DNA from: Paludibacterium paludis
GTDB taxonomy: Bacteria > Pseudomonadota > Gammaproteobacteria > Burkholderiales > Chromobacteriaceae
DNA length: 64,000 nt
Direction: 5' to 3'
Assembly (NCBI RefSeq): GCF_018802605.1
Contig: NZ_CP069161.1
Span: forward strand, 1,612,001-1,676,000
In this document: piece by piece, positions 11,451 through 20,633 of the stretch
Layout of the letters: each line of letters begins with the position of its first letter
Position numbering within the stretch: the stretch's first letter is position 1
Program-made: the position numbers and the translations under genes
Notes under the pieces: model-generated
Database searches by the model: none
What the model was told of the DNA's origin: nothing
What the model saw: the letters and a program-made list of their open reading frames with translations, nothing else

Positions 11451-12977
11451 TCAGGTTTTCGTTTTCGGAACAAACGGCGGTCTGGCGAGCCAGACCAGCG
11501 CGATGGCCGCCAGAAAAACAACGCCAAGCATGCCCGCCACGTCGTTGAAGGCGAGTTGGGCGGCCTGGGAGTCGACCAGAATCGCCAGCCGCTCAAGCCC
11601 GGCCGATGTGCCGCCCTGGCCTGGCGCGGCGATCGCCTGGCGTGTCGCGGCATCGTAAATGTCCAGGTTTTCCGCAAGGCGCGCGCGGTGCTCCACCGTC
11701 CGCCTGTCCCATATCAGCGTGGTCAGGGAAACCGCCAGGCTGGCACCCAGCGTGCGCAAAAAGGTGGACAGTCCCGAGCCCGCGGCGATGTCTTCCGGCT
11801 TCAGGTCCGACAGCAGGATGGCGTTGATCGGCATGATGAACAGGGCCAGCCCCAGCCCCTGCAGCAGTTGCACCTGCGCGATATGAGCGAAGTCGACACC
11901 GGACGGGAAACCGGCTCTCAGAAACGAGGCGCCGGCAAGCAGAACGAAGGCCGCGCAGACCAGCAGGCGCAGGTTGATCCGCGGCGCGTACTTGCCCATG
12001 AACGGCGTCAGAAGCACCGGCAGGATACCCATCGGCGCAATGGCGAGGCCGGCGAGGGTCGGCGTATAGCCCAAAGTGCGCTGCAGCCACAGAGGCATGA
12101 TCACATTGACCGCGTAGAAGGCGGAATAGGCCAGCACCAGCGCCGCGACACCCGCCGCGAAATTGCGGTGGCGGAACAGACGCAGGTTGACGATGGGCTG
12201 GCGCGCGGTCAGCGCCCTGAACAGAAAACCCACGATGCCGGCCACCGCCATGACCGACAGCGTCACGATGAGCGGCGACTCGAACCAGTCCGCCTCGTTG
12301 CCTTTGTCCAGCACGACCTGCAGCGAGCCGACCCCCGCGATGAGGGCCACCAGTCCCGCGATGTCGACGTTGGCGCGGTCGGTGACAACCGGACTGCCGC
12401 GCATCTGGCCGGCCACGACAAGGCAGGCGAACAGGCCGACGGGCAGATTGATCAGGAATGCCCAGCGCCATGAATGGCTGTCGGTGATCCAGCCTCCGAG
12501 CAAGGGACCGGCGATCGGCGCCGCCACGGTGACCATGGCGATCATCGACAGGGCGAAACCGCGCCGCTCGGGCGGATGGATCGACAGCATCAGCGCCTGG
12601 GTGGTCGGAATCATGGGGCCGGCCACAGCGCCCTGCAGCATGCGGCACAGCACCAGCGTTTCCATGCTCGGCGCGAGCCCGCACAACAGCGACGCCAGCG
12701 TGAACAGGGCGGTCGCCCAAAGAAACAAACGCAACAGGCCGACGCGGCGCACCAGGAACCCGGTCAATGGCAGGGCGATGGCGTGACTGGCGGCGAATCC
12801 GGTCACGACCCAGGTGCTCTGGCCGGGGCCCACGCCCAGATTGCCGGCGATGGCCGGCAGCGCCACATTGGCGATGGTGCCGTCCAGCACCTGCATGAAC
12901 ACCGCCAGCGCCAGGCCGGCCGTGGTCCAGCCCACGCTGGCCGGATGGAAGCTCCCGGCGGGAGCCGGGGTGCTCAC
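11451..12977 (-). CDS. emrB: EmrB/QacA (DHA2) multidrug efflux MFS transporter
   Basis: 508 residues with about 14 transmembrane segments. It has the drug:H+ antiporter motifs: LDGTIANVALPAIAGNLG (motif D1), GFLVRRVGLLRLFLWATALFT (motif A region), LCRMLQGAVAGPMIPTTQAL (motif B) and AAPIAGPLLGGWITDSHSWRWAFLIN (motif C and after). It would sit in the inner membrane and work with EmrA. The GTG start overlaps the emrA stop by 4 bases (GTGA). The frame continues upstream but only inside emrA. Confidence 0.9.
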   Translation of the reverse strand: MSTPAPAGSFHPASVGWTTAGLALAVFMQVLDGTIANVALPAIAGNLGVGPGQSTWVVTGFAASHAIALPLTGFLVRRVGLLRLFLWATALFTLASLLCGLAPSMETLVLCRMLQGAVAGPMIPTTQALMLSIHPPERRGFALSMIAMVTVAAPIAGPLLGGWITDSHSWRWAFLINLPVGLFACLVVAGQMRGSPVVTDRANVDIAGLVALIAGVGSLQVVLDKGNEADWFESPLIVTLSVMAVAGIVGFLFRALTARQPIVNLRLFRHRNFAAGVAALVLAYSAFYAVNVIMPLWLQRTLGYTPTLAGLAIAPMGILPVLLTPFMGKYAPRINLRLLVCAAFVLLAGASFLRAGFPSGVDFAHIAQVQLLQGLGLALFIMPINAILLSDLKPEDIAAGSGLSTFLRTLGASLAVSLTTLIWDRRTVEHRARLAENLDIYDAATRQAIAAPGQGGTSAGLERLAILVDSQAAQLAFNDVAGMLGVVFLAAIALVWLARPPFVPKTKT

Positions 12978-14173
12978 GAATGCTCCGGCGTACGGTCGCC
13001 GGCCGGTGCCGCGGCCCGGACAATGCGTCTGATGAGCGCGTCGGCCTGGGCCAGCTGATCGCGGTAGACAGTGGTTTCCGAGGCCGGTTTCCCAGGGGGA
13101 CTGTGCGCCAGCAACGCGCCTCGCCTGTCCCGAAGGTCCACATCGACATGCGCGGACAAGCCGATGCGCAGCGGGTGGGCATCCAGCTGTTCCGGCCGGG
13201 TCAGCGCGATCCGCACCGGCACGCGCTGCGCGATCTTCACCCAATTGCCCGTCGCGTTTTGGGCGGGAAGCAGGGCGAAGGCGCTGCCGGTGCCGATGCC
13301 CAGACTCTGGATTTTACCGTCGTAGCTGACTTCGTCGCCGTACATGTCGACGCGGATCCGGGCCGGCTGGCCAAGACGCATGCCGGCCAGCTGCGTTTCC
13401 GTGAAATTGGCTTCGATCCATACCTCGCGCAACGGTACCACCGCCATCAACGGTTCGCCGGGTTGGACGCGCTGTCCCACCTGGACGCCGCGCTTGGCGA
13501 TATGACCGGTCACCGGAGCGAGCACGGTCGCGCGGGCATGCTCGAGAAATGCCGCGCGCAATGCGCTTTGCGCCACGATCACATCGGGGTGAGAGACCAG
13601 CATGGTGTCGTCCACCAGCGACTGGCGGGTCTGAAAACGCTTGCGCACCGCATCCCGCTCTGTTCGCGCGAGTCTCAGATCGTCGCGCGCGTGGGCGAGC
13701 TCCTCCACGGGAATCGCTCCGGACGCGGCCAGTCCCTTGCGACGTTCGAAGTCGGCCGACGCTTTATCCACGGCGACTTGGCGGGCCGCCATTTCGGCCC
13801 GCGCGCTGCCGGCGTCGCTGTACAGTCCGCGCACCTTGCGCACGACGCTCGCCAGGTTCGCTTCGGCGGCGGCCAGGGCGAGCCGGCTTTCGCTCGGGTC
13901 GAAACGGAGCAGCACGTCGCCCGCCCGGACGAAGTCGCCATTATCCGCGCCGACCGCCACCACCGTGCCGCGGGTCTGCGGGGTGATCTGCACGATATTG
14001 CCCTGGACATAGGCATTGTCGGTACTGACGCGCCAGCGGCCGCTCAGACCGTACCACGCTCCCCAAGCGACGGCGGCGACGGCGAGCGATGCGCCCGCCA
14101 GAAGGCCCGGCAACCGGAGGCGGGGGCGTCCGGAGGGAACGGGCGGGGGCGTCGTGGCTGGTGTGCTGTTCAT
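12974..14173 (-). CDS. emrA: EmrA-type membrane fusion (periplasmic adaptor) protein
   Basis: 399 residues. A single N-terminal membrane helix (LLAGASLAVAAVAWGAWYGL) follows a short Pro-rich tail. Next is the lipoyl-like half DNAYVQGNIVQITPQTRGTV, a helical hairpin (residues about 90-200) and the second half with VLAPVTGHIAKRGVQVGQRV and beta-barrel LREVWIEANFTETQL. This is the standard EmrA/HlyD order. The ATG at 14173 is chosen because AGGAG lies upstream; an in-frame ATG at 14242 lies further into the intergenic region. It is first in the emrAB operon and divergent from an AraC gene, which probably controls it. Confidence 0.9.
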   Translation of the reverse strand: MNSTPATTPPPVPSGRPRLRLPGLLAGASLAVAAVAWGAWYGLSGRWRVSTDNAYVQGNIVQITPQTRGTVVAVGADNGDFVRAGDVLLRFDPSESRLALAAAEANLASVVRKVRGLYSDAGSARAEMAARQVAVDKASADFERRKGLAASGAIPVEELAHARDDLRLARTERDAVRKRFQTRQSLVDDTMLVSHPDVIVAQSALRAAFLEHARATVLAPVTGHIAKRGVQVGQRVQPGEPLMAVVPLREVWIEANFTETQLAGMRLGQPARIRVDMYGDEVSYDGKIQSLGIGTGSAFALLPAQNATGNWVKIAQRVPVRIALTRPEQLDAHPLRIGLSAHVDVDLRDRRGALLAHSPPGKPASETTVYRDQLAQADALIRRIVRAAAPAGDRTPEHS

Positions 14174-14257
14174 GGCAACTCCTGAAACGTTGGCGGGTTC
14201 GCATGGCGGACGCGGGGTAAGCCGTGTGTCCTTGGCGACCATGGTGGACGAAACCGG

Positions 14258-15121
14258 GTGAAACGCGATAACGTTGTTTATGCTAAAAATAATGAAATCG
14301 GGTCATTGCCGACGATGATTGAGTCACCTGGCGGCCGGGATGCCAGCGAGCGTTCCGACGGCCCCGCCCTGATCGTGCTAAGAGGCGAGGATCATCCGGA
14401 TATGGAGTTCCGCCTCGGCACCCGCGAATACGATTGGCACAGCCATCTGCGCGGGCAGGTGTTCTGTGTGGAAAACGGCCTTGTCACGGTGCGCACCGGG
14501 CACGGTTCCTGGCTCATGCCGCCCAATCGGGCCGGATGGATTCCCCCGGGGGAGTCGCACAAGGTCGCTATCAGCGGCGCCATGAGCGGCTGGACCGTGT
14601 TGATCGCTCCGGCGCCGAGCCGCGATCTGCCCGACCGGCCCTGCGTGTTCGGAATCGGCGAATTGATGGGGGCGTTGGTGCGGCGCGCGGTCACCTGGTC
14701 GAGGCAGGATGTTTTGACGCAGGAACAGGAGCGCGCCATGGCGGTGCTTTTCGATGAAATCCGCCACGCACCCCGCGAGCCTCTGCATCTGCCGATGCCC
14801 ACCGACCGCCGATTGCTGCGCATTGTGACCGCCGTGCTGGAGAGTCCGCACGATACCCGCACCTTGCAGGACTGGGCGGCATGGGGCGGGCTTTCGCCGA
14901 GCACCCTGTCGCGGCTGTTTCTGGCCGAGACCGGCAGCCGTTTCGCGCAATGGCGCCAGCAGGCCCGCCTGACGCTGGCCCTTGAAATGCTGGCGAGGGG
15001 AGAGCCGGTGGCGGTCATCGCCGATAAGCTGGGCTATGCCACTCCCAGTAATTTCATCGCGATGTTCCGGCGCAGTTTCGGGGAGTCGCCGGCGCGTTAC
15101 TTTTCCCGCCGCAAGGGGTGA
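14258..15121 (+). CDS. AraC-family regulator, probable emrAB regulator
   Basis: Up to 287 residues. A cupin-type sensor region (HSHLRGQVFCVENGLVTVRTGHGSWLMPPNRAGWIPPGESHKV) is followed by an AraC DNA-binding domain (TLQDWAAWGGLSPSTLSRLF ... PVAVIADKLGYATPSNFIAMFRRSFGESPARY). The start is uncertain: GTG at 14258 or ATG at 14315. Neither has a strong ribosome site; the AT-rich TTGTTTATGCTAAAAAT before 14315 looks promoter-like and would favour the later start. Divergent placement beside emrAB suggests control of that efflux operon. Confidence 0.8.
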   Translation: MKRDNVVYAKNNEIGSLPTMIESPGGRDASERSDGPALIVLRGEDHPDMEFRLGTREYDWHSHLRGQVFCVENGLVTVRTGHGSWLMPPNRAGWIPPGESHKVAISGAMSGWTVLIAPAPSRDLPDRPCVFGIGELMGALVRRAVTWSRQDVLTQEQERAMAVLFDEIRHAPREPLHLPMPTDRRLLRIVTAVLESPHDTRTLQDWAAWGGLSPSTLSRLFLAETGSRFAQWRQQARLTLALEMLARGEPVAVIADKLGYATPSNFIAMFRRSFGESPARYFSRRKG

Positions 15122-15207
15122 GACCCGCGATGGCGGCCGCGGCCGTCCTCGCGGGCATGTCGTTTCCGTTCAAGACCGCAGCGGAGGGGAGCGCGCATTC
15201 TGCTCCC

Positions 15208-16632
15208 ATGAAACCATCATCCTCTTCCTCCTCGTCGTGCCCGTTCGAACCCGTCTCCGCGACGGCGCCGCCGGAGCGACATCCGCCCGGTGTCTGGCCG
15301 CCCGGACCGGCGCCGGGCTGGACCGGATGGCGCCTGCTTTGGCGCATGTCGCGCGATATGCCCGCCATGCTTGCCCAATGGCAACGGGAGCATGGCGATG
15401 TGGTGCACGCGCGCATCCGGCCCGAGCATTTTGTGATGGTGTCCGATCCCGAACGGGTGCGCGAACTGCTGGTGGCCAACCACGATGGCCTGATCCGCTG
15501 GGAGCGCGGCATGCGGGTGTTTTCCCGTATCCACGGTCATAGCGTGTTGATCGCCGAAGGCGAGGCGTGGCATGGCAAGCGTCACACCCTGCAGGCGAAT
15601 TTCTCCCGGTCGGAGGCGCTCGCGTTCGTGCCGGCGATCACCGCCGCCGCCGAACGGGCCATGGCCCGCTGGCCCGCGCGCAGCGAAGCGTGGCCGATCG
15701 AAGACGAACTGACCTCGCTGGCGATGACGGTGATCCTGCATATGGTGTTTTCCGAGGGGATCGGCGAAGAGGCGCTCTCGGTCGCCCGGGCGGTGCGCGT
15801 GCTGGGAGAAGCGGCCAACAAAGACATGTTCCTGCCGGCGAGCGGCCCGGACTGGCTGCCCTGGAAGCGCGCGCGCCGCCAGTCCCTGGCGCTGCTCAAC
15901 GGGTTGATCGGCCGGCATGTCGCCGCCCGGCTGGCCTTGCCGCGCGACGCCTGGCCGGACGACCTGCTCTCGCGCCTTCTGGATCAGCACCGGCTCGATG
16001 CGGCGGCCTGGCCCTTGCGGGCGGTGCGCGACGAATGCATGACGGCGTTTCTGGCCGGCCACGACACGGTGGCGGCGACCCTGACTTGGTGGACATGGTG
16101 TATGGCGGCCAATCCGGACGCGCAGGCCGCGGCCCGCGAGGAGGTGAACCGGGTGCTGGGCGAGGCCGCGCCAACCGCCGGCCATCTGGCGTCGCTCGCA
16201 TGCGTGCGCAGAACCTTGCAGGAGACGATGCGTCTGTATCCCGCCGCGCCGGTGCTGTTTTCGCGCCGTTCGACCCGTCCGGTCGCGCTGGGGCCCTGGT
16301 TGCTGCCCGAAGGGGTGATGTTCACCGTGCCGGTGCAATTGATTCACCACGATCCGAGGTGGTTCCCCGAGCCCGGGGTTTTCCGGCCCGAGCGCTTCGA
16401 TCCCGCCGTGACCACGATTCCGCATGGCGCCTATCTGCCGTTCGGCGCGGGGCCCAGGGTTTGTCTGGGGCAGCATCTGGCGCTGACCGAGATGACGGTG
16501 GTCGCCGCCCTGTTGCTGCGGCGCTGGGCCGTGAGCGCGCCCGAAGGCATGGTGCCGCCGCGCGCGGTGATGAACGTCACGCTCAAGCCCGACCGGCCGC
16601 TGCGGTTGCGCCTGTCCGTCCCGCCGGCTTAG
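15208..16632 (+). CDS. Cytochrome P450
   Basis: 474 residues from the ATG at 15208; the frame is open to a GTG at 15118 that overlaps the AraC stop, which is a possible longer start. All P450 landmarks are present: I-helix AFLAGHDTVAATLTW, K-helix QETMRLYP (ExxR), PERFDP, and the haem loop FGAGPRVCLGQ with the Cys ligand. No membrane anchor; a soluble bacterial enzyme with a Ser-rich, Pro-rich N-terminal tail. Substrate unknown. No ferredoxin or reductase gene lies beside it. Confidence 0.9.
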   Translation: MKPSSSSSSSCPFEPVSATAPPERHPPGVWPPGPAPGWTGWRLLWRMSRDMPAMLAQWQREHGDVVHARIRPEHFVMVSDPERVRELLVANHDGLIRWERGMRVFSRIHGHSVLIAEGEAWHGKRHTLQANFSRSEALAFVPAITAAAERAMARWPARSEAWPIEDELTSLAMTVILHMVFSEGIGEEALSVARAVRVLGEAANKDMFLPASGPDWLPWKRARRQSLALLNGLIGRHVAARLALPRDAWPDDLLSRLLDQHRLDAAAWPLRAVRDECMTAFLAGHDTVAATLTWWTWCMAANPDAQAAAREEVNRVLGEAAPTAGHLASLACVRRTLQETMRLYPAAPVLFSRRSTRPVALGPWLLPEGVMFTVPVQLIHHDPRWFPEPGVFRPERFDPAVTTIPHGAYLPFGAGPRVCLGQHLALTEMTVVAALLLRRWAVSAPEGMVPPRAVMNVTLKPDRPLRLRLSVPPA

Positions 16633-16656
16633 CGCGGGAGCGGACATCCGAACGGA

Positions 16657-16698
16657 CGCGCCCCCGCGAACCGGACGAATCCGGTCCGCGGGGGCGCG
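16657..16698. terminator. Strong hairpin between convergent P450 and peptidase genes
   Basis: A near-perfect 19-bp stem: left arm 16657-16675, loop CGAA, right arm 16680-16698, with one A-C mismatch. It is very GC-rich at the base. It lies between two convergent genes, so it probably ends both transcripts even though the T-run is poor. Confidence 0.7.
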
Positions 16699-16723
16699 GG
16701 TGTTTCCGTTGCCTGCGGAAGGT

Positions 16724-19228
16724 TTACTGCGGATCGCCGGCCGCGGGCGCCGATTTCGCCGCGCGCGGTGGTGCGTTCTTCACGTACTTGTCGAACCAGG
16801 TGAGCATTTCATAAACCAGATGCTCGTTGGATTCGCGCGCCGCGTACCAGTGCGGCTCGTGGGGCAGCATCACCAGCCGGGTCGTTCCGCCGTTGCCGCG
16901 CACCGCTTCGAACAGCTTGGTGGCCTGCAACGGGGTGGTGCCGGGGTTGGCGTCGTCCGCGCCATGCACGATCAGCAGCGGGGTTTTCAGTTTGTCGGCG
17001 TAGAAGAACGTCGACACCTTGCGGTACACCTCGGGCGCTTCCCAGACCGAACGGCGTTCGCTCTGGAAGCCGAACGGCGTCAGCGTCTTGTTGTAGGAGC
17101 CGCTGGTGGCCGCGCCGGCGCGGAACAGGTTGGTGTGCGCCAGGAGGTTGGCCGTCATCAGCGCGCCGTGGCTGTGGCCGGTCACGGCGATGCGCTCGGG
17201 GTCGACCACGCCGAGCCGTATCGCTTCATCCACCGCGGCTTTTGCGTTGGCGGTCAGTTGCTCCAGATAGGTGTCGTAGGCCGCCTTGGGGTCCCCGACC
17301 ACGGGAAAGGATGCGCCGTCGATGATGGCGTAGCCCGCCAGCAGCAGGTACTTGTACTGGTAAAGGCGAGTGAAGGTCTGCTGTGAGCCGCTGATCTGGC
17401 CTGCGCTCGCCGCATCCGCGTAATCGAGCGGGTAGGCGTTGAGCACGGCGGGAATGCGGGTGCCTTCCTTGTAGCCCGGGGGCGTGTACAGGGTGAACGA
17501 CAGCGTGACGCCGTCGGCGCGCTTGTACTTGACCAGCCGCTTCTGGATCTGGCGCAGCTCGGGGGTCGGGTCGACGATGCGGGTGAGGGCGGCCGAGGTC
17601 GTGGCGAAGACCGCTTCGCCCTTGCCGGCCGTCACCGGCTCGCCGAGTTTGCGCAGAAACACGTTCGGCGCGTCGGTCGGCGACTGCCGCCAGGTGAGCA
17701 TCACCGGCTCCGCCGCGTTCGTCAGGGTCGCGACGCGCTCCAGAACGTCCTTGCCGCTGCGAAACAGCCGTTCGCTTCGCAGCGTGGCGAGGTTCAGGCG
17801 GTCAAGGAAGGGGCGGTTGCCTTCCGGCGACGCTCCGATGCCGTTCAGGTAGATGTGGTCGCCATCCTGGCGGATGACGCGCGCGCCATTGGGCAGGACG
17901 CGGCCGACCGGGAAGCCGGGGTCGCCGTACTTGTCGTTCATCGACAGATCCCACAGCAGACGGGGTGTTTGCTTCGGGTTGTCGACGTTGACGACGCGGG
18001 TCTGGCGCCACTGGCGGTTCAGGTCGTATTCGTGCAGCAGTGCGGTATCGGCGCGCTCGCTCCATTCCAGACCGTCGTAGCGCTGGGCGGTGCGCAGCAC
18101 TTCCACCGGCGCGGCCGTGAAGGGCGCTTTTTGCATCATCACCTTGTCGCGGGCGGGAACGGTGTTTTTCCAGTCGCCGCCGTCCAGCGCTTCGGCCCAG
18201 ACCAGCGTGGCCGGGTCGGTGGCGCGCCAGGCGAAGTCGCGCGGCCCCAGCGGTTCGCCGTGAACCGGCACGCGGTCGGCCAGCGGCAGCGAGGCGATGG
18301 GGCGCACGGCGATGCGCGCGGGCTGGGCGATATTCCAGACCTGCACGTCATGCGGGAAGCGCGCGTAGGTGGTCACGTAGGAGTAGGGTTTGCGCACCGT
18401 GGAAACCAGTACGTGCTTGCCGTCCGGCGCCGGCCGGACCGCATCGAAGTTGGCGGGTTTGCCAAGCGCGACGAGTTTCGCGCTCTTGGCATCGACCAGC
18501 ATCAGCTGCGAGGCGGCGTAATGGTCGAACAGCGCCTCGTCGTGCACGCTGCCGAGCGTGTCGCGGTTTTCATACGTGCTGCTCTGGCCGGTCGTGCCAT
18601 CGCTTTCCTGGATGCTCGGCGCTTCCTGGCCCGCGGGTTTGACCGGCGGCGGGCCGAGCCTGGCCGGCACGGTCTTGACCAGCAGGGTTTTCTGATCGGG
18701 CATCCAGTGCAGCTCGTCGTTCATCATGGGGTTGAGCCGCACGCCGGGGATCTTGCGCACTTTGCCGCTGTCCGTGTCGCCGATCCACAGTTCGACCGCG
18801 TCGGTCACCGTGTTGGTGAAGGCGAAATGCCTGCCGTCGGCGGACCATTCGGGCGCGCCGGCGCAGCCGTTGGCGGGCAGGGAGACGGACGTCTCGCGTC
18901 CATCGGGAATGCCGACCAGCTTGAAGCTTTCCGCGCAGGGCGGAATGCCGTATCCGCCGGGGGTGTCGTGCTTGCTGTGATTGCGCGGTTCGACACGGCT
19001 GCCCGCCAGACGCAGGAAGGGCGTGGAGACTCGGGCGATGGACGGGTATTCCTGCCAGGCGACCAGCAGCATCGCGTTTTTCGCGGGGCTGATGCTGGGA
19101 ACCGGCAGCGCGGGAGCGCGCATCACCTTGAGAATGGCTTCGGGCGGCTGCTGATAGCCTGCCGCGTGGACGAGCGGCATCATGCCGGCCGCGAGCACGG
19201 CCAGCGTCAGTGACTTCGATGTAGACAT
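16724..19228 (-). CDS. Prolyl oligopeptidase-family (S9) serine peptidase, secreted
   Basis: 834 residues. Residues 1-23 are a Sec signal peptide (LTLAVLAAGMMPLVHAAG). A long beta-propeller-like region follows (WSADGRHFAFTNT, RPAPDGKHVLVST). The alpha/beta hydrolase domain at the C-terminus has the nucleophile GHSHGALM, the Asp in HGADDANPG and the His in LPHEPHWY. The architecture and length match S9 peptidases related to glutamyl endopeptidase. It probably acts in the periplasm on peptides. AAGGAAAA precedes the ATG. Single gene. Confidence 0.85.
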   Translation of the reverse strand: MSTSKSLTLAVLAAGMMPLVHAAGYQQPPEAILKVMRAPALPVPSISPAKNAMLLVAWQEYPSIARVSTPFLRLAGSRVEPRNHSKHDTPGGYGIPPCAESFKLVGIPDGRETSVSLPANGCAGAPEWSADGRHFAFTNTVTDAVELWIGDTDSGKVRKIPGVRLNPMMNDELHWMPDQKTLLVKTVPARLGPPPVKPAGQEAPSIQESDGTTGQSSTYENRDTLGSVHDEALFDHYAASQLMLVDAKSAKLVALGKPANFDAVRPAPDGKHVLVSTVRKPYSYVTTYARFPHDVQVWNIAQPARIAVRPIASLPLADRVPVHGEPLGPRDFAWRATDPATLVWAEALDGGDWKNTVPARDKVMMQKAPFTAAPVEVLRTAQRYDGLEWSERADTALLHEYDLNRQWRQTRVVNVDNPKQTPRLLWDLSMNDKYGDPGFPVGRVLPNGARVIRQDGDHIYLNGIGASPEGNRPFLDRLNLATLRSERLFRSGKDVLERVATLTNAAEPVMLTWRQSPTDAPNVFLRKLGEPVTAGKGEAVFATTSAALTRIVDPTPELRQIQKRLVKYKRADGVTLSFTLYTPPGYKEGTRIPAVLNAYPLDYADAASAGQISGSQQTFTRLYQYKYLLLAGYAIIDGASFPVVGDPKAAYDTYLEQLTANAKAAVDEAIRLGVVDPERIAVTGHSHGALMTANLLAHTNLFRAGAATSGSYNKTLTPFGFQSERRSVWEAPEVYRKVSTFFYADKLKTPLLIVHGADDANPGTTPLQATKLFEAVRGNGGTTRLVMLPHEPHWYAARESNEHLVYEMLTWFDKYVKNAPPRAAKSAPAAGDPQ

Positions 19229-19370
19229 GCGTTTTCCTTGTTATGACCCCGTCTCTCACGGGGCGGCGCATGGCGCAGGCGAAGCGGGACACGGCACGCC
19301 TGCCGTCATGGGCACGATATCTACTGTATCACATGTCATATCCGCGTGGATGGCATGTGCGTCAGCGCGC

Positions 19371-20057
19371 CTAGTCGTCAAGACCGCTCGGCAACTGAAA
19401 AATGCCCACCGCCCGTTTTCGCAGTTCCGCTTCGTTCAGGATCGCATAGCGGGTCTTGTCCTTGGCGAGGAAACCCCGCTCGCAAAAGCCCTGCAGGGTG
19501 CGGTGCACATGCCGGAAGCTTGTCCCGAGAAAATCCGCGATCTGCGTGAGGTTGCCGGTGAATTCCGCGGGGATGCCGTCTTCCCGGTTGGCCGTGCCGA
19601 GGATGTAGCTGGCCAGCCGGTTCTCGACCGGGTGAAGCATGTTGAGGGCGCTGTTGCGGTTCACCCGGCCAAGCTTGCGGCCCAGCGACAGGCACAGTTG
19701 CCTGAGGAACACCGGGTTGTCCGCCAGGTGTGTCATGACGGTGTCGCGCGACAGTTTGAGGCAGACGCAGGGCGTGAGGGCCTCGACCCCGGTCACCGTC
19801 ACGGGCCGGGTTTCGAAGAGCTCCAGGTCGCCCAGGATCTGGAGCGGTTCGTAAAAGCACAGCAGCAACTGCCGCGCGTTCCGCATCGGCATGAACACCT
19901 TGGCGCGTCCTTCCACCAGAAACGCCAGGGAATCGATCGGTTGGCCGATTTCGCAGACCGGCTGGCCTTTCTCGTAGCGTCGCAGTGTGAAATGCCCGAT
20001 CAGTTCGATGCGCTCGAGCCGGTAGTGGCGGTAGTACGCCTCGATGCATGGGTTCAT
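19371..20057 (-). CDS. Crp/Fnr-family regulator (YeiL-like)
   Basis: 228 residues. N-terminal cyclic-nucleotide-binding-type beta roll (RYEKGQPVCEIGQPIDSLAFLVEGRAKVF, then ILGDLELFETRPVTVTGVEA), a long dimer helix, and a Crp-type winged helix with LTQIADFLGTSFRHVHRTLQGF. The recognition helix differs from Crp and Fnr proper. No Fnr-type N-terminal Cys cluster is seen. It is divergent from a YdcZ-type transporter pair, with a palindrome in between that may be its operator. Confidence 0.8.
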   Translation of the reverse strand: MNPCIEAYYRHYRLERIELIGHFTLRRYEKGQPVCEIGQPIDSLAFLVEGRAKVFMPMRNARQLLLCFYEPLQILGDLELFETRPVTVTGVEALTPCVCLKLSRDTVMTHLADNPVFLRQLCLSLGRKLGRVNRNSALNMLHPVENRLASYILGTANREDGIPAEFTGNLTQIADFLGTSFRHVHRTLQGFCERGFLAKDKTRYAILNEAELRKRAVGIFQLPSGLDD

Positions 20058-20088
20058 TGCGGTGACATCCTGGCCATGATTCGCGCAC

Positions 20089-20104
20089 TATGACATCTGT
20101 CATA
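20089..20104. promoter_or_regulatory. Palindromic operator candidate between Crp-like gene and transporter pair
   Basis: Perfect 7-base arms TATGACA and TGTCATA with a 2-base centre. It lies 32 bp upstream of the Crp/Fnr-type gene and 59 bp upstream of the divergent transporter start. The arms resemble Crp/Fnr half sites in spirit but with closer spacing. A related but unspaced motif, TATCACATGTCATA, is at 19327-19340, upstream of the peptidase gene. Confidence 0.5.
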
Positions 20105-20162
20105 ACCTTTGCCAAGCGGCGCATGATAACTTCCGGCCCCAACAAAGAAAGGGGAGAGGGCC

Positions 20163-20633
20163 GTGTTCAAACAGTTCAAGGAGGGCGGGCTGGCCATCGC
20201 GGGCGGCGTGTTGCTGGCGATGATGATCGACAGCAACAGCCAGTTGGCGCGTCACACGTCGTCGGTGTTCGCGTCCTGGGTGGCGCATGGCGTCGGCGCC
20301 GCGGTGGCGCTGTTGCTGGTCGGCTCGGTGGCCTGGCTGGCCGGAAAGAAGGGCGCCCGTCCGGTCCGGACGCCCAGGGCGCCCCTGTGGAGCTATCTGG
20401 GCGGGCTGCCCGGCGCGTTCACGGTGATTCTTGCCGCGCTGGCGGTGAATGGCCCCTTGTCGTTGTCCGGCGCCATCGCGCTGATGATGGTCGGGCAGGT
20501 GCTGTTCGGTCTCGTGTCCGATCATTTCGGTTGGCTCGGCGTGCCGGCGCGGCGCATCCGGCCCACGGATCTCGCGGTCGTGGCGTGCGTGCTGTGCGGC
20601 AGCGGCATGATTATTTTCGGAGGGCGGATCTGA
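20163..20633 (+). CDS. YdcZ-type (DMT superfamily) small transporter, first half
   Basis: 156 residues, about five hydrophobic segments. It matches the short DMT proteins of the YdcZ/DUF606 kind (GGVLLAMMIDSNSQLARHTSS near the N-terminus, MMVGQVLFGLVSDHFGWLG). The GTG at 20163 follows GGGGAGAGGG, a very strong ribosome site. Its stop overlaps the start of a second protein of the same size and kind (TGATG), so the two probably form a heterodimer. Cargo unknown. Confidence 0.75.
   Translation: MFKQFKEGGLAIAGGVLLAMMIDSNSQLARHTSSVFASWVAHGVGAAVALLLVGSVAWLAGKKGARPVRTPRAPLWSYLGGLPGAFTVILAALAVNGPLSLSGAIALMMVGQVLFGLVSDHFGWLGVPARRIRPTDLAVVACVLCGSGMIIFGGRI

Noticed and set aside
11451..13244. Longer 597-residue reading of the EmrB frame
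   Set aside because: The extra 89 residues lie inside emrA in another frame and have shadow composition; the GTG at 12977 overlapping the emrA stop is the better start.
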